A stretch of 22,680 nt of DNA from a virus. Both the position numbers and the translations under genes were made by a program. The notes under the pieces are model-generated. The model saw nothing but the letters and a program-made list of their open reading frames with translations. It did no database searches and was not told the DNA's origin. Positions 22,389 to 22,680 of the stretch are shown piece after piece (position 1 is the stretch's first letter; each line of letters starts with the position of its first letter). The stretch lies in IMG/VR virus record IMGVR_UViG_3300001450_000020, positions 8,798-31,477 of that record, one strand, 5' to 3'.

Positions 22389-22417
22389 AGTAAAGGTCAT
22401 AGATTTAAATAAAAAAA
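22389..22417 (+). repeat. 29-base box, copy 1
   Basis: Begins AGTAAAGGTC and ends TAAATAAAAAAA; 26 of 29 bases agree with the copy at 22599-22627. In minus-strand polarity it contains the U tract after a hairpin and then a conserved GACCTTTACT. Confidence 0.65.
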
Positions 22418-22468
22418 TAAAGACAGTAAACTCTTACATTTACTCAGAGGTCGTAATACTGTCCTTAT
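22417..22468 (-). terminator. 12-bp hairpin with U tract next to box copy 1
   Basis: ATAAAGACAGTA (22417-22428) pairs with TACTGTCCTTAT (22457-22468); the one imperfect pair is a G-U wobble in minus-strand RNA but an A-C mismatch in plus-strand RNA, so the minus strand is the likely transcript. A T-rich tail follows. An alternative AGTAAA/TTTACT helix inside would compete with the 3' arm. Confidence 0.6.
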
Positions 22469-22505
22469 TGTGTTTTACACACACACTCAACACTAGGTTT
22501 TTATA

Positions 22506-22572
22506 AAAGAATAGTCCATCTTACGAGTTCTTATGGGTTACGGACTTACTCCGGATTACTGAACTATTCTTT
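22506..22572 (-). terminator. 10-bp hairpin with 47-nt loop
   Basis: AAAGAATAGT (22506-22515) pairs perfectly with ACTATTCTTT (22563-22572). The loop contains CGGA-GTAAG-TCCG in minus polarity. The T-rich tail (TTTTATAAAAA) is weaker than in its neighbours, so it may be a structured RNA rather than a terminator. Confidence 0.5.
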
Positions 22573-22598
22573 ATGATTAAACTAGCTTACCAAGATTA

Positions 22599-22627
22599 AG
22601 TAAAGGTCTTGGATCTAAATAAAAAAA
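22599..22627 (+). repeat. 29-base box, copy 2
   Basis: Second copy, 210 bases from the first, again adjacent to a hairpin (22632-22680). Here flanking CCAAGA/TCTTGG (22590-22612) forms an extra small hairpin around AGTAAAGG. Confidence 0.65.
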
Positions 22628-22631
22628 AGAA

Positions 22632-22680
22632 ACCACTCATCCAAATTTAGCCGTAGTTGCTTAGTCAAGGGATGAGTGGT
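22632..22680 (-). terminator. 11-bp or longer hairpin with T8 tail next to box copy 2
   Basis: ACCACTCATCC (22632-22642) pairs perfectly with GGATGAGTGGT (22670-22680); the stem may continue beyond the window. In minus polarity it is followed by TTC and eight Ts. It would terminate a leftward transcript coming from outside the window. Confidence 0.65.
22642..22668 (-). promoter_or_regulatory. Candidate Bacteroidota-type promoter inside the hairpin loop
   Basis: The minus strand reads TTG (22668-22666), 16 bases, then TAAATTTG (22649-22642), an exact TAnnTTTG. Spacing is one base below the usual 17-23. It is the only TTTG box of this type in 22128-22680 on this strand, so it is the best visible promoter for the leftward block, although it overlaps a terminator stem. 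Confidence 0.4.

Larger units (their letters stand above)
22128..22680. other. Non-coding region with repeats and hairpins at the head of the leftward block
   Basis: Only tiny frames (27 codons or fewer) are present. It holds a perfect CTATATATATAG palindrome (22189-22200), paired GAGTATAC repeats, an inverted repeat at 22322-22352, a TGTGT/ACACA hairpin (22469-22481), two copies of a 29-base box and three terminator-like hairpins for the minus strand. It extends past the window edge. It could be the leader and operator region of the early genes, a small-RNA cluster or part of an origin. Confidence 0.55.

Noticed and set aside
22469-22481. TGTGT-TTT-ACACA hairpin as a relative of the ACACA-TAC-TGTGT palindromes
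   Set aside because: The arms are in reverse order and the centre differs; it is part of a simple CA-rich run.
1-22680. CRISPR array, insertion sequence, integrase or attachment site
   Set aside because: No regularly spaced repeats, transposase or recombinase motifs, or terminal duplications were seen.

Overview
The window looks like about 22.7 kb of a lytic tailed-phage genome (Caudoviricetes), AT-rich, whose host is most likely a member of the Bacteroidota, perhaps a flavobacterium-like aquatic species. The phage call rests on a dense set of replication and nucleotide genes with almost no spacing (family A DNA polymerase, DnaB-type helicase, Toprim primase, SSB, Sak4-like ATPase, RusA-like resolvase, rIIA/rIIB, DUF3310-like protein, ribonucleotide reductase). 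The host call rests on start codons preceded by A/T-only leaders with no Shine-Dalgarno sequence and on a few perfect TAnnTTTG -7 boxes, both typical of Bacteroidota. No integrase, repressor, terminase, portal, capsid or endolysin is visible here.

Layout. Positions 1-2665 are on the plus strand: the C-terminal part of a very large protein, probably virion-associated, and a small unknown gene. They converge on a long minus-strand block that reads leftward from about 22127 to 2651, and both stop codons at the junction sit inside an inverted repeat. From the right edge, the minus-strand block begins with a 550-nt non-coding region rich in terminator-like hairpins and a duplicated 29-nt box. It continues with an unknown 240-aa gene, a small two-helix membrane protein, a 420-nt non-coding region, a lipoprotein and a membrane coiled-coil protein, two overlapping small basic genes and a tRNA-like gene. 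Next come a class II (B12-dependent) ribonucleotide reductase, a 26-aa membrane peptide, an 86-aa unknown, DNA polymerase I, an SF2 helicase, two cysteine-rich small proteins, a radical SAM protein of the spore-photoproduct-lyase family and a 53-aa gene. The replication core follows: a putative winged-helix initiator or loader, DnaB-like helicase, DUF3310-like protein, Sak4-like ATPase, SSB, primase, rIIA, rIIB, RusA-like resolvase, PD-(D/E)XK nuclease and one unknown.

How it works together. The reductase would supply deoxynucleotides, and polymerase, helicases, primase and SSB would copy the genome. Sak4-like ATPase, SSB, RusA and the RecB-like nuclease form a recombination and end-processing set. 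The radical SAM protein may repair UV lesions, and the rIIA/rIIB pair probably guards against a host or prophage exclusion system. Genes are tightly coupled (ATGA and TAATG overlaps). The exceptions are the few intergenic gaps, most of which contain strong RNA hairpins oriented for the minus-strand transcripts.

The least explained material is non-coding: the hairpin and box cluster at 22253-22680, the nested 63-nt hairpin at 21017-21079, the tRNA-like gene with odd geometry at 19685-19776, and two intercistronic hairpins sharing the same seven-base loop. All functional calls come from reading motifs by eye; no database search was run.
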